In this document: positions 7,611 through 15,835 of the stretch, piece by piece
How positions within the stretch are numbered: the first letter of the stretch is position 1
How the letters are laid out: each line of letters starts with the position of its first letter
Virus record (IMG/VR): IMGVR_UViG_3300035698_004678
Span: 1-21,101 of that record
Origin: a virus
DNA: 21,101 nucleotides
Reading direction: 5' to 3' (one strand)
Position numbers and translations under genes: made by a program
Notes under the pieces: model-generated
What the model was told of the DNA's origin: nothing
The model's database searches: none
The model's input: only the letters and a program-made list of their open reading frames with translations

Positions 7611-10600
7611 TGACGCCGGAAGAGATAGCTGATATACGTGCTCAGCAAGAACAAATTAAAATTCGTATGCAAATGTCGAGTATAAAACGACGAATGGCAG
7701 CGCGTAGTACTGGTGGGCGCACGGTAGATCCGGAGATACACGGAGACTTTCCGACGAAAATCGCTCCAGGACCGGCGACAGATTACACTGATCCCGCACA
7801 GATAGCAAAGGCGGAAGGTGAAGGGCCACAAGAAGATTGGGTGGCTCCTATGATCGTAGGTGCCGCGCTTGCGCCAGTAGTAGCTCCCGTGGTAGGCGCG
7901 GGCTTAGGCTTGGTAGGTTTATCACGGGCCGTTGGTCCCGCGGCGTGGAGAACTGCAACTCTATTAGGTAAAGTTCTGCACGGTAGTGTAGTGGCCGGTT
8001 CAGGTTTAGTTGGAGAATATGGTTTGGTTCAGCCTGTGGCCGAGCAGATAGATCCAGACGTACACCCTTGGTTAAGAATGATAGTAGAGATCGGTTTGGG
8101 CCTTACATCTGCTTTCACTCTGGAGGCGTTGATCTCAGATTTTGCCATTACTCTTATGACCAAATCCGCACCTAAATTTTTTACCAACAGTTTTGGGAAG
8201 TTGGTGAACAGCGGCGACATTCCGAAGGCTTTTTTAGCAGACCATGCGGACATAATAAAAAATGCAGACCAGGGACATATAGAGGCCGGGCGTAAACTTT
8301 TGCAGGATTTAACGAAAGAAGTTCACGGACAGCGCTTGGACCAATGGGAGATAGATAAAGCCGCGCAGGAGCTAAAGTCACAAAAAATATTAAGATCCGC
8401 ACCAGACACTAAGAAAACTCTCGATATAGCTAAACAGCGGATTGCCACCAGTGGCAGTCTTGCCGATGAAGACTTCGCTAAGATCGCTAAGGTAGCAGAG
8501 AACGATGCCATTCATGAATTCGTACCAGAGTATCAAAGACTCCAGAAATCGTTGATAGATTCTCGTGCGGCCCAACGGTGGGGCGATCATCCGATGAAGG
8601 ATATAGCGGATCTCGTAGCCTTCGATGGAGGTATTACCGAAGCCTATATACGGAAGATAATCAAAGACACGGAAGCCGCTGATCAATTAATAAAAAATCT
8701 AAAAGCTACCTATAAAAATTTTATTACTAAAGAGGGCGGGGCCGATGCGGTGGACCTGGCAAACACTTTAGGGTACTTAGATTTCGAAACGTTTCTCAAA
8801 AAATTAGCAAAGGCTCCAGGTCTTGACGGAATTAAGAAACAGGTAGCCTATGAACTTCGTCCTACCTTTGACAGAGTATATCGGGACGAGATCTTTGTGA
8901 GAACGGCGGAGAAAAATTCGGAGTATCTCAGCAAGGTCATTGGAGAAGGAGAGGTTAAACTCCCCCGGGATAAGGGTAAGATTAGAAAAGGAAGTACCTT
9001 AACAACAGAGAGCGTAAAGATGATTACGTCTCAAAAAACTATCGCTCGCGTAGTAGAAGAGATTTTAACCCTTAAAGAAACAGTTGGTAAATATGGCAGA
9101 CTACTCCAGAAGGAAACCGCGAAGGAGCTTAAGTCTCAGAATGCACAGAAGATAGCTAAGCTTAAGGAGGCGCATAAGGATAAGCTCGTGGCCACAAGAA
9201 ACCGCATTAACGCTGCAGAGAAGGCGGTTAAACTAACAAAATTCTTGGAAGACTCTGTGAAAGGTAACACCCAACCGGAGTATCAAGAACAGTTGAATAG
9301 GTTCTTAGGTCCTTTGTTTGGGACTAAGTCTCAAGATCTTGCTCAGTTAGACGAAAGTATGTTTCAGTTTCTTACCCGAAAGTATAACACAGATATAGCA
9401 ATTGGCGCAGATATTATCGCGGACAGATACGCAGAGGCGATACTGTCTGTAGGTTCTAAACCCCGAGACATAGGACAGTATAGTTTAGACCAGTTAAAAG
9501 ACTTGGCCGACTTTACTAAAGCTTTTCGGGCAACCGCAGCGAACGAAAAGTATATATCTAAGACAGGAGCCAAGCTATACCTGAATGCCGTGGCTCAAGG
9601 CATAGCTAAGAAAGCGCAAACCACAATCCCTAAACTTAAATTTCTACGACCTAAGGAGGCTGGAGGGAACATCCCTATAGGTAAGGGGACCCGAAGTACT
9701 GCAGACTTAGCCAGTGGAGCCTTGTCAGAATTGAAGAGAATGGAGCCTATCCTTCGACAGTTGGATGGGTTTGAAGACTTCGGTCCTGCACAAGACTTTC
9801 TTTTTAAAAGATTTATTGACGCCGAAACTCTGTCTCATCGTCTTGGTGACAAGGTGTACGACAAATATAAAGCTATCCATAAAGCGTATAAAAGAGCCAA
9901 TAAAGTTCATTTTGTTGGGCGTTTTTGGGGCAAGCAAATGGCGCCGGACATCGGGGGCGTTAAGGGCGTGACTAAAGAGAATCTGGTATCAATGGCGTTG
10001 AACAATGGGAATGACGGAAATGCCAAGGCTCTGCTGGCGCATATCAATCATGTTAGCTTAAAAGAACTCGGAGCCGGGGACGAAGCCGACGCGGTGATTA
10101 AAGCTTCTTTAGTAACTCGGAAAGAGTTAACCACTTACCTTAGTTCGCATCTCACTGAAGCCGATAAGAAATTTGTTAAGGATGTTTGGAGCCTCATGGA
10201 TAAAGAATTGTTTCCACTCTTGGGGAGAGCTTATAAAGATGTGACCGGAATGACACTCCAACGGGTACGTGGTGCCTACTATCCTATTTTTGCTGATGGA
10301 CTGTACAATAATAAAAAGTATCAAGAGAAGATTACTGATATCCTTCGTGGGACTAATACAAAGGCCACCAAAGTTGAGGTGGCTCACTATATGATGTTAA
10401 CGAGAACGGAAGGAGTTGAACGATTGGACCTTACCATAGACCCGATCATTAAACATCTTCGGGATACGGTTCATGCAGTTACCCATTGGAAAGCAATAGT
10501 TGAAGCCCAAGCACTGGTCAAGAACGAAGCCTTTAAGAACGCGGTAACAACCACTATGGGGCATCACATTTATAATCAATTTGATTTCTGGCTTAAAAAT

Positions 10601-11692
10601 CTTGCTCGACCTGCGGCAGTAGATCCAGCGCATAGCGGAATGGAGTACTTTATGAGAGGGGTTCGTGGAACAGTTACTATCGCAGCATTAGGAGCAAAGG
10701 TTTCAACGGCGGCAAAACAGGTGTTATCATTACCTACTGCCATTATAGAGGTAGGACCGATCAACATGGCCGCTGCTGCTGCATGTATGTCTAACCCGAT
10801 AAGTGCGATTAAACTTATACGGGGCGTTCGACAGGCCAGTCCCCAGATGGCATATAGAGTTCGGACCTGGCAGAGAGAGATTACAGAGATGTATCTATCC
10901 TCGGCGGGTAAAAATATTGGGTTAAAGGGTTCCCTAAGGAACGCTTATTTCTATTTCATTCATACAGTTGATATGCTAACGTCAACTACGGTGTGGCAAG
11001 CAGGGTATACTAAAGGTCTGAAGAGATATGACGGGGACGCTAACCGTGCAGTAGAATACGCTGATATGGTGGTGCGGAAGACTCAGCCAGCTTCAGCCGC
11101 TAAGGATCTTCCACGAGTTATGCGAGACCAGGAAGTGAAACGTTTTGTCACTATGTTTAATGGTTACTTTTCTGTGTGGCATAATCAAGCGGATGAGATA
11201 GTTCGCAAGGGTCTGTCTGGTAATATCAGTAAGACCCAAATGATAGCCACTTTAGCTTTCCTTACCGCTGTTCCTACGGTGACGTGGACTGCCATTTCTT
11301 CTATAGCTAACGGTGTGGTAGGTCGGGATATAGATGAACCAGAGGAAATGTTAAAAAAGATAGGAACTGATGCGGCACTTATGACTGTCTCAGGTATACC
11401 TATAGCAAGAGATATTTTATCCAGTACGCTTAAAGGCTTTGATGCAAATTTATCTCCGGTTCAGGATGTTATGGAAGCTATGGCGTTAACAGGGCGGTCA
11501 GTCCTTCGTCAGTATGAGGACGATGCAGAATGGGAGAAATCTGACACCCTTCAAGCACTAAGACTGGCTACCTACCTTTTTAAAATGCCCACGTCTCAGA
11601 TACTAACTACTGTGGAAGGTGCGGTAAGACTGTCCAGAGATGAAACGGATGATATTACAGAGATCTTTGTTAGAGGTCAAAGGGAGAAATAG
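7610..11692 (+). CDS. Giant internal virion protein (T7 gp16-like), no visible transglycosylase domain
   Basis: At 1360 aa this is the largest gene, about the length of T7 gp16 (about 1318 aa), and in the same place in the order. A hydrophobic Gly/Ala/Val-rich region (residues about 78-185) follows a short charged start. A long helical middle with Lys/Glu coiled coil (about 490-540) comes next. The C-terminal third has hydrophobic segments such as GTVTIAALGAKVSTAAKQVLSLPTA and a later MIATLAFLTAVPTVTWTAI. T7 gp16 forms the inner-membrane part of the ejection tube and has an N-terminal lytic transglycosylase domain. I see no convincing counterpart here, so wall cutting may lie elsewhere. Residues 278-283 (IATSGS) come from palindrome copy 5. 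The TAG stop is adjacent to palindrome copy 6. Confidence 0.75.
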   Translation: MTPEEIADIRAQQEQIKIRMQMSSIKRRMAARSTGGRTVDPEIHGDFPTKIAPGPATDYTDPAQIAKAEGEGPQEDWVAPMIVGAALAPVVAPVVGAGLGLVGLSRAVGPAAWRTATLLGKVLHGSVVAGSGLVGEYGLVQPVAEQIDPDVHPWLRMIVEIGLGLTSAFTLEALISDFAITLMTKSAPKFFTNSFGKLVNSGDIPKAFLADHADIIKNADQGHIEAGRKLLQDLTKEVHGQRLDQWEIDKAAQELKSQKILRSAPDTKKTLDIAKQRIATSGSLADEDFAKIAKVAENDAIHEFVPEYQRLQKSLIDSRAAQRWGDHPMKDIADLVAFDGGITEAYIRKIIKDTEAADQLIKNLKATYKNFITKEGGADAVDLANTLGYLDFETFLKKLAKAPGLDGIKKQVAYELRPTFDRVYRDEIFVRTAEKNSEYLSKVIGEGEVKLPRDKGKIRKGSTLTTESVKMITSQKTIARVVEEILTLKETVGKYGRLLQKETAKELKSQNAQKIAKLKEAHKDKLVATRNRINAAEKAVKLTKFLEDSVKGNTQPEYQEQLNRFLGPLFGTKSQDLAQLDESMFQFLTRKYNTDIAIGADIIADRYAEAILSVGSKPRDIGQYSLDQLKDLADFTKAFRATAANEKYISKTGAKLYLNAVAQGIAKKAQTTIPKLKFLRPKEAGGNIPIGKGTRSTADLASGALSELKRMEPILRQLDGFEDFGPAQDFLFKRFIDAETLSHRLGDKVYDKYKAIHKAYKRANKVHFVGRFWGKQMAPDIGGVKGVTKENLVSMALNNGNDGNAKALLAHINHVSLKELGAGDEADAVIKASLVTRKELTTYLSSHLTEADKKFVKDVWSLMDKELFPLLGRAYKDVTGMTLQRVRGAYYPIFADGLYNNKKYQEKITDILRGTNTKATKVEVAHYMMLTRTEGVERLDLTIDPIIKHLRDTVHAVTHWKAIVEAQALVKNEAFKNAVTTTMGHHIYNQFDFWLKNLARPAAVDPAHSGMEYFMRGVRGTVTIAALGAKVSTAAKQVLSLPTAIIEVGPINMAAAAACMSNPISAIKLIRGVRQASPQMAYRVRTWQREITEMYLSSAGKNIGLKGSLRNAYFYFIHTVDMLTSTTVWQAGYTKGLKRYDGDANRAVEYADMVVRKTQPASAAKDLPRVMRDQEVKRFVTMFNGYFSVWHNQADEIVRKGLSGNISKTQMIATLAFLTAVPTVTWTAISSIANGVVGRDIDEPEEMLKKIGTDAALMTVSGIPIARDILSSTLKGFDANLSPVQDVMEAMALTGRSVLRQYEDDAEWEKSDTLQALRLATYLFKMPTSQILTTVEGAVRLSRDETDDITEIFVRGQREK
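8439..8460 (+). repeat. Dispersed palindrome, copy 5 (inside the gp16-like gene)
   Basis: Arms GGATTGCCAC and GTGGCAGTCT flank a CA centre. All ten positions pair in RNA with two G-U wobbles. The frame is CGG ATT GCC ACC AGT GGC AGT, giving R-IATSGS, between two helical segments. Confidence 0.85.
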
Positions 11693-11711
11693 ATTGCCAC
11701 CAGTGGCAATC
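11692..11711 (+). repeat. Dispersed palindrome, copy 6 (starts in a stop codon)
   Basis: Perfect 9-bp arms GATTGCCAC and GTGGCAATC flank a CA centre. The consensus C-G pair is replaced on both sides by T-A, a compensatory double change. Its first base is the G of the TAG stop of the gp16-like gene. It ends 17 nt before the fibre gene start. Confidence 0.92.
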
Positions 11712-11728
11712 CAAACAAGGAGTGAGTT

Positions 11729-12574
11729 ATGACAGTATCAAGTGAAACATACCGAAAAGAGTATACTGGAAACGCCGTCACCGTTGAGTTTGCTATTGAT
11801 TTCTACTTCTTAGCTGACGCAGATATCAAGGCCGTTCTGTATAACAGCACAACGAAAGTGGAAACTACTCTCACCTTGACGACCCATTATACCCTGGCTG
11901 ATGCAGGTGTTGCTGCGGGGGGTACGCTCACAATGGTTACGGCTCCTGCGGCGGTCGAAACTCTAACCATTATTCGGGATGTAGGACTCACCCAGGCAAC
12001 TGATTATGTTGAGTTGAGCACATTCCCTGCGGACGATCATGAGGATGTGGTAGATAAACTTACTATGATCGTTCAGCAGCTTCAGGAACAGTTAGACCGA
12101 TGCATTATTATACCCGCTTCGTCAACAGCTGATGGGGAGACCCCACTCCCGGCAGCTTCGAAAATCCTTCAGTGGAACTCAGATGCGGATGCATTAGAAA
12201 ATACAACTCTGGCCAGTGCGCTAAACCTAACCTCTCATATCGCGGATAAGGACTTGCATGGGGATGGGGCCGCCGGTGCCGCTACTATAGCTTCGGGGGT
12301 GCTGACGGTGGCTGGCACCGCGAGTTGGTGGAAGGTGGACGGGCAGGGCGGAGCAGATGACGACTTAACCTCTATCACAGGAATGGCCGTAGGTGATGTG
12401 AAGGAGATTACTCCAGTCGATGATACTACAACCATTACAGTCGTGGCAAGTGCTTCGATCTTGCTTGGTGATGGGCTTGATTTCACAATGAATAATCAGT
12501 ATGACAGTATAACCGTAAGATGCATCTCCGCCGGAGTTGTACGAGAAATCTCAAGAATGAATTTTGGAGGGTAA
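11729..12574 (+). CDS. Tail fibre/adaptor protein with T7 gp17-type N-terminal domain
   Basis: This 281-aa protein starts MTVSSETYRKEYTGN and continues with a beta-rich domain (FAIDFYFLADADIKAVLYN, HYTLADAGVAAGGTLTMV, LTIIRDVGLTQATDY, PADDHEDVVDKLTMIVQQLQEQLDR). That is the classical N-terminal tail-attachment domain of T7 gp17-like fibres, ending in a helical coiled-coil trimer segment (about residues 105-130). A SKILQWNSDADALENT linker and a short Thr/Val-rich C-terminal domain follow. It is shorter than T7 gp17 (about 553 aa) and lacks an obvious depolymerase. It may therefore be an adaptor that carries further fibre proteins, or a simple fibre. The ribosome binding site is AAGGAG. The next gene starts 1 nt after its stop. 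Confidence 0.82.
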   Translation: MTVSSETYRKEYTGNAVTVEFAIDFYFLADADIKAVLYNSTTKVETTLTLTTHYTLADAGVAAGGTLTMVTAPAAVETLTIIRDVGLTQATDYVELSTFPADDHEDVVDKLTMIVQQLQEQLDRCIIIPASSTADGETPLPAASKILQWNSDADALENTTLASALNLTSHIADKDLHGDGAAGAATIASGVLTVAGTASWWKVDGQGGADDDLTSITGMAVGDVKEITPVDDTTTITVVASASILLGDGLDFTMNNQYDSITVRCISAGVVREISRMNFGG

Positions 12575-12575
12575 T

Positions 12576-13958
12576 ATGAAAAAATTATTTATGTTTTTAA
12601 TATTGATTGGACTGACACCAGTGGCAGTCTCACTTGCTGGTATAGGCGATAACGTTCGAGACGGTACGCCCTATATTAGTGGTCTTACTCCGCAGGTGAT
12701 CTATTACGCACCTGTAAGTACGCAGTCTATCACATCAGGAACGAGTGCAATCGCTTCTGCAGGATACTCTCACATAGATGTGTCAGGGACCACGGACATT
12801 TTATTCACATCTACGCCTACGATCACAGGTGGGGAGACCGGACAAGTACTATATCTACACAATGGCGGAGACTATAATTTAACCTTTCAAGATAACTCTG
12901 TGGTATCGGGGACAAGTGTCTACACTGGACGCTCTTCCGGGGTACTACATGCTGGTGGGTCAATGACGCTTATGTATGACTCTGGAATCAGTGGCTATCG
13001 TATTACCAGCAACCCAAATACTGCGGCAGGTGGCGCCCCCGCAGATATAATACATGTCCGTAACGTATCGAGTTCTGCCCTTGCTGCGGGTAAGGCCGTA
13101 TATATAACAGGCTGGAACGTAGGTCAGACCGCTGCGACAGTCGATCTCGCAGATGCCGATGATGCTACTAAGATGCCAGCCATAGGTATTACCGCTGCGG
13201 TCATTGCTAATGGGTCTAACGGTGATGTTATAATGTCTGGTAATGTAATCGGATTGATTAATACCGCCACGGCCTCCGCAGGAGACGGAGTATGGCTCAG
13301 CGGGGTCACGGCAGGTGCTGTGGTCTTTGTCAAACCGACCTCAGATGCCATACAAAAGATAGGTATAGTTACCCGCTCCCACGCTTCGGGGAACATCCTG
13401 GTAATTGGCGCGGGTCGAGTTAATGACACCCCCTGGGAACCTGAGTTAACAGGTGCCTCTATTTATGCTACACCTAATGGTGCCAGTGGCGTATCGGTTT
13501 TTGACGACAGTGGAGAGTCCATCTTTCAGATAGACTCAACAGGAACGCACATAGGGCCGATCACCATTACGGAGGGTAAGACCATAATATCTGATACTAT
13601 TATGGGTGGGGTATCTAAGTTCCTGTTAGAGGGCGGAACGGGGGCTACAATAACGCCGGTCATGCTCGCCGGGGGAATTGTGTATTGGGAGTCTTCCAGC
13701 ATGGGCGGGGTCACGGTAGCAACAATCACAGGTAACACCGCCTTTGTCGTTATCAAAGATATCGGGGACTCCGGTATAACTCTGTTCACAGAGAACGATC
13801 AGCCTATACTACATGATGGGTCATGGGGGACTAAGATATGGGTAGCTCCTGGAAATCTCGGCCATCAGATAGCGGTCACTTCAGTGGTCTCTGGAAATAC
13901 GCCTACTGGATTTTGGGATGTCATTGGATCAATAGGGTCTAACTGGACTTTGGAGTAA
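12576..13958 (+). CDS. Exported fibre-like beta-rich protein with signal peptide
   Basis: I place the start at ATG 12576 (GGAGGG five bases upstream) rather than the TTG at 12564, giving 460 aa. Residues 1-22 form a Sec-type signal peptide: MKK, a hydrophobic core, GLTPVAV from palindrome copy 7, then a likely SLA/G cleavage site. The mature part is rich in Gly, Ser, Thr, Val and Ile. One section (about 155-285: AGKAVYITGWN, VDLADADDATKMPAIGI, GNVIGLINT, GDGVWLSG, DAIQKIGIVTRSHASGNILVIGAGRVND) resembles a shaft module seen in phage fibre-type proteins. A signal peptide on such a protein is unusual, since virion parts are assembled in the cytoplasm. It may act at the host surface or outside the cell. 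Its exact function is unknown. Confidence 0.65.
   Translation: MKKLFMFLILIGLTPVAVSLAGIGDNVRDGTPYISGLTPQVIYYAPVSTQSITSGTSAIASAGYSHIDVSGTTDILFTSTPTITGGETGQVLYLHNGGDYNLTFQDNSVVSGTSVYTGRSSGVLHAGGSMTLMYDSGISGYRITSNPNTAAGGAPADIIHVRNVSSSALAAGKAVYITGWNVGQTAATVDLADADDATKMPAIGITAAVIANGSNGDVIMSGNVIGLINTATASAGDGVWLSGVTAGAVVFVKPTSDAIQKIGIVTRSHASGNILVIGAGRVNDTPWEPELTGASIYATPNGASGVSVFDDSGESIFQIDSTGTHIGPITITEGKTIISDTIMGGVSKFLLEGGTGATITPVMLAGGIVYWESSSMGGVTVATITGNTAFVVIKDIGDSGITLFTENDQPILHDGSWGTKIWVAPGNLGHQIAVTSVVSGNTPTGFWDVIGSIGSNWTLE
12609..12630 (+). repeat. Dispersed palindrome, copy 7 (inside a signal peptide)
   Basis: Arms GGACTGACAC and GTGGCAGTCT flank a CA centre. There is one A-G mismatch and one terminal G-U. 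It is read as GGA CTG ACA CCA GTG GCA GTC (GLTPVAV, residues 12-18), the C-terminal end of the hydrophobic core. The frame differs from that of copies 3, 5 and 12. Confidence 0.83.
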
Positions 13959-13962
13959 AAAT

Positions 13963-14793
13963 ATGAAAAAATCAATCCTTATACTCATACTTGCATTAGG
14001 ACTGCCACTGGTGGCACTCTCCGGTGGACTGCACCTTGCGGTCACCACATCCACACAAGCAGGAGATACAGCTATAACTACCTGGGCTGCTTGGGAGGGT
14101 AAGGATCAAGTAGGTTGGGGGGACCAGGAACACGTTAATATCTGTCAATTCGATGACCCTGACGCCACTGACGATGAGACCTCTACTGGTGCTGGATTAG
14201 AAGGGCTTAATCTTGTTTTCTCAGAAAATGGGGGTGTTGTTGGTTCTGCCGTAGATGGGAGTGGGTATACTTATCGACAAATCACACAAGATAATGATAC
14301 TTTTGATACAACCAGCCCTTATTGGGATACTGTTACAGGTAACAACTGGACGCACATTATAAAACTTGGAGACTTGCAAGACCACGTTGGCGGAGTTGAT
14401 AATTACATATCCGTTGCCACTTCAGGGGCAGCGGGAACTCAAATGTGGTTTGTTGTTACGACCTTAGACAAGATGAATTTTCTGTACCAAGGGGCGAATA
14501 ATTTTTCTACTAATAATATCGTAAATTCAGGTAATATATGGTTCGCTGCGTGGCGGCGGGACGGAGGGAATGTTAAAGCTGGATTCTGTACAACTACGGG
14601 ATCAGGGGTGCATGGGCAACCAACAAAAGAGAGTGATTTCGTTGCTAATAATATGGTTGACACCGGAAAGGCAGAAACTCCGGCCTCCGGAAGTTGGACA
14701 ATCAGAACGTATTTTACTTACGGAGATGTACAAGGGATTACGGCAAAAGCGTACTACACCATACTCGCAAACGTATGTTTAATAGGAGAATAG
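13963..14793 (+). CDS. Exported protein, possible lectin-like fold, with signal peptide
   Basis: This 276-aa protein has a signal peptide in residues 1-21: MKKS, a Leu/Ile core, GLPLVAL from palindrome copy 8, and a likely ALS/G cut. The mature part is rich in aromatic residues and Asn/Gly/Thr. Patterns such as NYISVATSG, MWFVVTTLDKMNF, NIWFAAWRRDGGNVKAGF and GSWTIRTYFTYG could be strands of a concanavalin A/LamG-like beta sandwich. That is a guess from composition and strand spacing, not a recognised family. The gene starts 4 nt after the previous stop, with GGAG just before that stop as its ribosome binding site. Position suggests a role with the neighbouring exported fibre-like proteins, perhaps sugar binding. 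Confidence 0.6.
   Translation: MKKSILILILALGLPLVALSGGLHLAVTTSTQAGDTAITTWAAWEGKDQVGWGDQEHVNICQFDDPDATDDETSTGAGLEGLNLVFSENGGVVGSAVDGSGYTYRQITQDNDTFDTTSPYWDTVTGNNWTHIIKLGDLQDHVGGVDNYISVATSGAAGTQMWFVVTTLDKMNFLYQGANNFSTNNIVNSGNIWFAAWRRDGGNVKAGFCTTTGSGVHGQPTKESDFVANNMVDTGKAETPASGSWTIRTYFTYGDVQGITAKAYYTILANVCLIGE
13999..14020 (+). repeat. Dispersed palindrome, copy 8 (inside a signal peptide)
   Basis: Arms GGACTGCCAC and GTGGCACTCT flank a TG centre, opposite to most copies. There is one C-C mismatch and a terminal G-U. It is read as GGA CTG CCA CTG GTG GCA CTC (GLPLVAL, residues 13-19). This is among the most degenerate copies. Confidence 0.8.
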
Positions 14794-14794
14794 T

Positions 14795-15169
14795 ATGAGA
14801 TACTTATTAAGTTTACTTATCGTTTTCATCACGCTTACAGCTTACGCCGGGCCTAAGTACCTAAGGTATGAAGAAAAGGTCAAGCAGTTCTATAACCCTG
14901 CCACAGGTCAAGTATTAGAGTCCATTGAAGGGCGGTATAATCGGGTAGGTATAGACGCATTTGAAGTAGTACATGCTCCGGATAAGTATCCAGTCTTTAT
15001 CTCCACCAAGAAGGATAAAATACAAAAGCAGAAAGGGACTAAATTTAAACTGGACCTTACTAATGATGAGTGTATTACCCTTATGATCCAGGAGAAGGCG
15101 GTCTTTGAGGTTGGAGAGATGTCTGCAGAAGAAATCGAAGAGTTTGATCCAAATTCGGGGGTTACTTAG
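14795..15169 (+). CDS. Small exported protein of unknown function
   Basis: This 124-aa protein has a Sec-type signal peptide (MRYLLSLLIVF core, cut probably after AYA at residue 18). Unlike three neighbouring exported proteins, this signal peptide has no palindrome. The mature part is about 105 residues, charged, without cysteine pairs or membrane segments. It has a strand-rich stretch (YLRYEEKVKQFYNPATGQV, FEVVHAPDKYPVFIS) and an acidic C-terminus. I do not recognise the family. It starts 1 nt after the preceding stop behind AGGAG and ends 2 nt before the holin-like gene. A role in the periplasm late in infection is inferred from the signal and location. Confidence 0.6.
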   Translation: MRYLLSLLIVFITLTAYAGPKYLRYEEKVKQFYNPATGQVLESIEGRYNRVGIDAFEVVHAPDKYPVFISTKKDKIQKQKGTKFKLDLTNDECITLMIQEKAVFEVGEMSAEEIEEFDPNSGVT

Positions 15170-15171
15170 TT

Positions 15172-15387
15172 ATGACTGACAAGTATAATGAGAAAAACTG
15201 CGATGAGCGTCACGCTAATATCGAAGGTGAGTTTAAGGAAGTGTGGAAAAGAACTACTTCCATGGATAATAGGCTATGGTTTATTATCGTACTACTGCTT
15301 GTTAATCTCGGGGTCATGGTGCTTGAGCATGCCGGTAAAGCACAAAGCAAAGTACTCCCACCAGTCTGTGAGACCATGGTAAAATAG
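15172..15387 (+). CDS. Single-span membrane protein, holin-like (XhlA-type layout)
   Basis: This 71-aa protein has a charged N-terminal helix (residues 1-33, with HANIEGEFKEVWKRTTSMDNR). One membrane segment follows (about 35-53, LWFIIVLLLVNLGVMVLEH) and then a short polar tail with one cysteine. This is the layout of XhlA-type and other small phage membrane proteins that act as holins or holin helpers: an N-terminal cytoplasmic amphipathic helix and one C-terminal span. Its location just before a phospholipase-like gene near the end of the late operon supports a lysis role. No experimental family is recognised, and a simple membrane anchor is possible. The stop codon overlaps the ribosome binding site of the next gene. 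Confidence 0.6.
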   Translation: MTDKYNEKNCDERHANIEGEFKEVWKRTTSMDNRLWFIIVLLLVNLGVMVLEHAGKAQSKVLPPVCETMVK

Positions 15388-15399
15388 GAGGTTAAAATG
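15386..15399 (+). promoter_or_regulatory. Strong Shine-Dalgarno plus start, shared 14-mer
   Basis: AGGAGGTTAAAATG before the phospholipase-like gene is identical to 1859-1872 before tail tubular A. Its first two bases are the end of the TAG stop of the holin-like gene, so ribosomes ending there can reload at once. Confidence 0.75.
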
Positions 15400-15819
15400 A
15401 GATTCGGAAGTTTTATATTAGAGATCAGACAGCAGGGGAAGGCTCTACAGATAGCTCCTTTATCCTTTTGGGACGCGGATGCTGAAACGATTGAGGAACA
15501 TACTGGTGGATGCGGTCCAGGTAAATTCGGAGACTGGTTAGTTCCTGACACGATCTACCTCCAATCAGTATTCCCGGCGTGTCAGAAACATGACTGGATG
15601 TATTATAGGGGGGAGGATGAGGAGGACAAAGTAATTGCTGATGTTATTTTCCTTCTCAACATGGTGTTCCTTGTAATCGCAGAGGATAATTTTCTTGACA
15701 AAGTTAGGTTACTCCGTGTCATGAAATACTTTATTGCTGTTTACTACCACGGTGGTGGGGCGTTCTCTAAGGAAGAAGTCGCGAAGCTTCCTATTAGAGA
15801 AGAGTTAGATAACCTTTAG
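15397..15819 (+). CDS. Phospholipase A2-fold protein
   Basis: This 140-aa protein carries the secreted-type PLA2 signature. There is a calcium-loop-like GGCGPG (residues 37-42), then ACQKHDWMY with C62, the catalytic pair H65-D66 and Y69. A second helix DKVIADVIFLL carries D82 where PLA2s have the second catalytic Asp. The compact spacing and the H-D-x-x-Y then A-D-x-x-F pattern are like those of parvoviral VP1 and bacterial or prophage PLA2-like proteins. It would cleave the sn-2 acyl ester of phospholipids with Ca2+. It has no signal peptide, so access to membrane would need the neighbouring holin-like protein, virion packaging, or action from the cytoplasm. Its place after a single-span membrane protein suggests a membrane-damaging lysis function. 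Activity is inferred from motif. Confidence 0.72.
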   Translation: MRFGSFILEIRQQGKALQIAPLSFWDADAETIEEHTGGCGPGKFGDWLVPDTIYLQSVFPACQKHDWMYYRGEDEEDKVIADVIFLLNMVFLVIAEDNFLDKVRLLRVMKYFIAVYYHGGGAFSKEEVAKLPIREELDNL

Positions 15820-15835
15820 ACGGAAGGAGACTAAG

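Noticed and set aside
10364-10383. GCCACC ... GGTGGC inverted repeat in the gp16-like gene
   Set aside because: It is a six-base stem with an eight-base loop and no similarity to the family outside the GCCAC core. It is expected by chance.
12564-12575. TTG start for the 460-aa exported protein
   Set aside because: It would place the ribosome binding site inside the gene. ATG 12576 has ideal spacing and gives a normal signal peptide start.
13480-13495. GGTGCCAGTGGCGTAT as a 13th repeat copy
   Set aside because: Only part of the core is present and the arms do not match. It is likely chance in a Gly/Ser-rich gene.
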